Assembly: GCA_904066235.2 (NCBI GenBank)
Contig: CAJFCV020000003.1
Location: 2,604,001-2,668,000 of the forward strand
Direction of reading: 5' to 3'
Source of the DNA: Bursaphelenchus xylophilus
Lineage: Eukaryota; Nematoda; Chromadorea; Rhabditida; Aphelenchoididae
Length of the DNA: 64,000 nt
Shown: piece by piece, positions 63,894 through 64,000 of the stretch
How the letters are laid out: each line of letters opens with the position of its first letter
How positions within the stretch are numbered: the first letter of the stretch is position 1
Translations under genes and position numbers: made by a program
The notes under the pieces: model-generated
What the model saw: the letters and a program-made list of their open reading frames with translations, nothing else
Databases searched by the model: none
What the model was told of the DNA's origin: nothing

Positions 63894-64000
63894 AGAGATA
63901 GCCACGGCTCCAGAGCCGGCTCTTGGCTCCGGCTCTGAGCGGCTCCGGCTCCGAGCCGGGAGCCAGAGCCGGAGCCGCAAATTTTGGGGTCGGCTCCGGC
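63894..64000. mobile_element. hAT-like GGCTCC-rich element, cut by window edge
   Basis: CAGAGATAGCCACGG (one change from the terminus at 54970) followed by GGCTCCGG-type repeats running to the last base. Confidence 0.75.

Overview
The window reads as nuclear DNA of a Caenorhabditis-type nematode. Evidence: short exons with GTAAGT/GTGAGT donors and TTTTCAG acceptors, acceptors placed just before start codons (the pattern of spliced-leader trans-splicing), nematode-type genes (an ET-module secreted protein, a STRM-1-like sterol methyltransferase, a possible DSB-1/DSB-2-like protein), and introns packed with short inverted-repeat transposons. All gene models were built by eye from open frames and splice sites; exon coordinates are given per gene.

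Layout. 0.2-1.4 kb (+): ET-module secreted protein. 15.9-1.5 kb (-): three genes in one orientation with gaps of about 494 bp, namely a PP1-family phosphatase with a long Pro/Ser-rich tail, a STRM-1-like sterol 4-methyltransferase and an L-aspartate dehydrogenase-like protein; a tRNA-Val(UAC) lies antisense in a phosphatase intron. 16-22 kb: gene-poor, with tandem repeats and MITEs. 22.3-23.5 kb (+): BTB/T1-domain protein. 26.2-33.2 kb (+): DEF8/Rubicon-homology protein with a 4.9 kb first intron. 34.2-35.6 kb (+): a 370-residue protein with ten SQ/TQ motifs, possibly REC114-like. 36-37 kb: two convergent small secreted six-cysteine peptides. 37.6-38.9 kb (-): a divergent cathepsin B-like protein without propeptide and apparently without catalytic His/Asn. 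39-42 kb: large foldback elements and a third six-cysteine exon. 43.1-62.5 kb: a tandem segmental duplication of about 9-10 kb, each unit carrying a small single-pass membrane protein gene on the minus strand and conserved non-coding blocks with a TGACGTCA site. 60-64 kb: an LTR-retroelement remnant and more MITEs.

Most of the non-coding space is mobile DNA. Several families can be defined from their termini and target duplications: PIF/Harbinger-like elements (3-bp TWA-type TSD), Tc/mariner-like MITEs (TA), a near-perfect palindrome with mariner-type ends, and hAT-like elements with 8-bp TSDs, some nested in one another. The most unusual observation is a pair of Harbinger-like elements, in paralogous introns but at different positions, which share little beyond their outermost ends except a tRNA-like RNA polymerase III module with a leader hairpin. 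A dispersed 10-mer (CGTATTTTAC) and arrays of the near-palindrome GCACNGTGC are also strongly over-represented.
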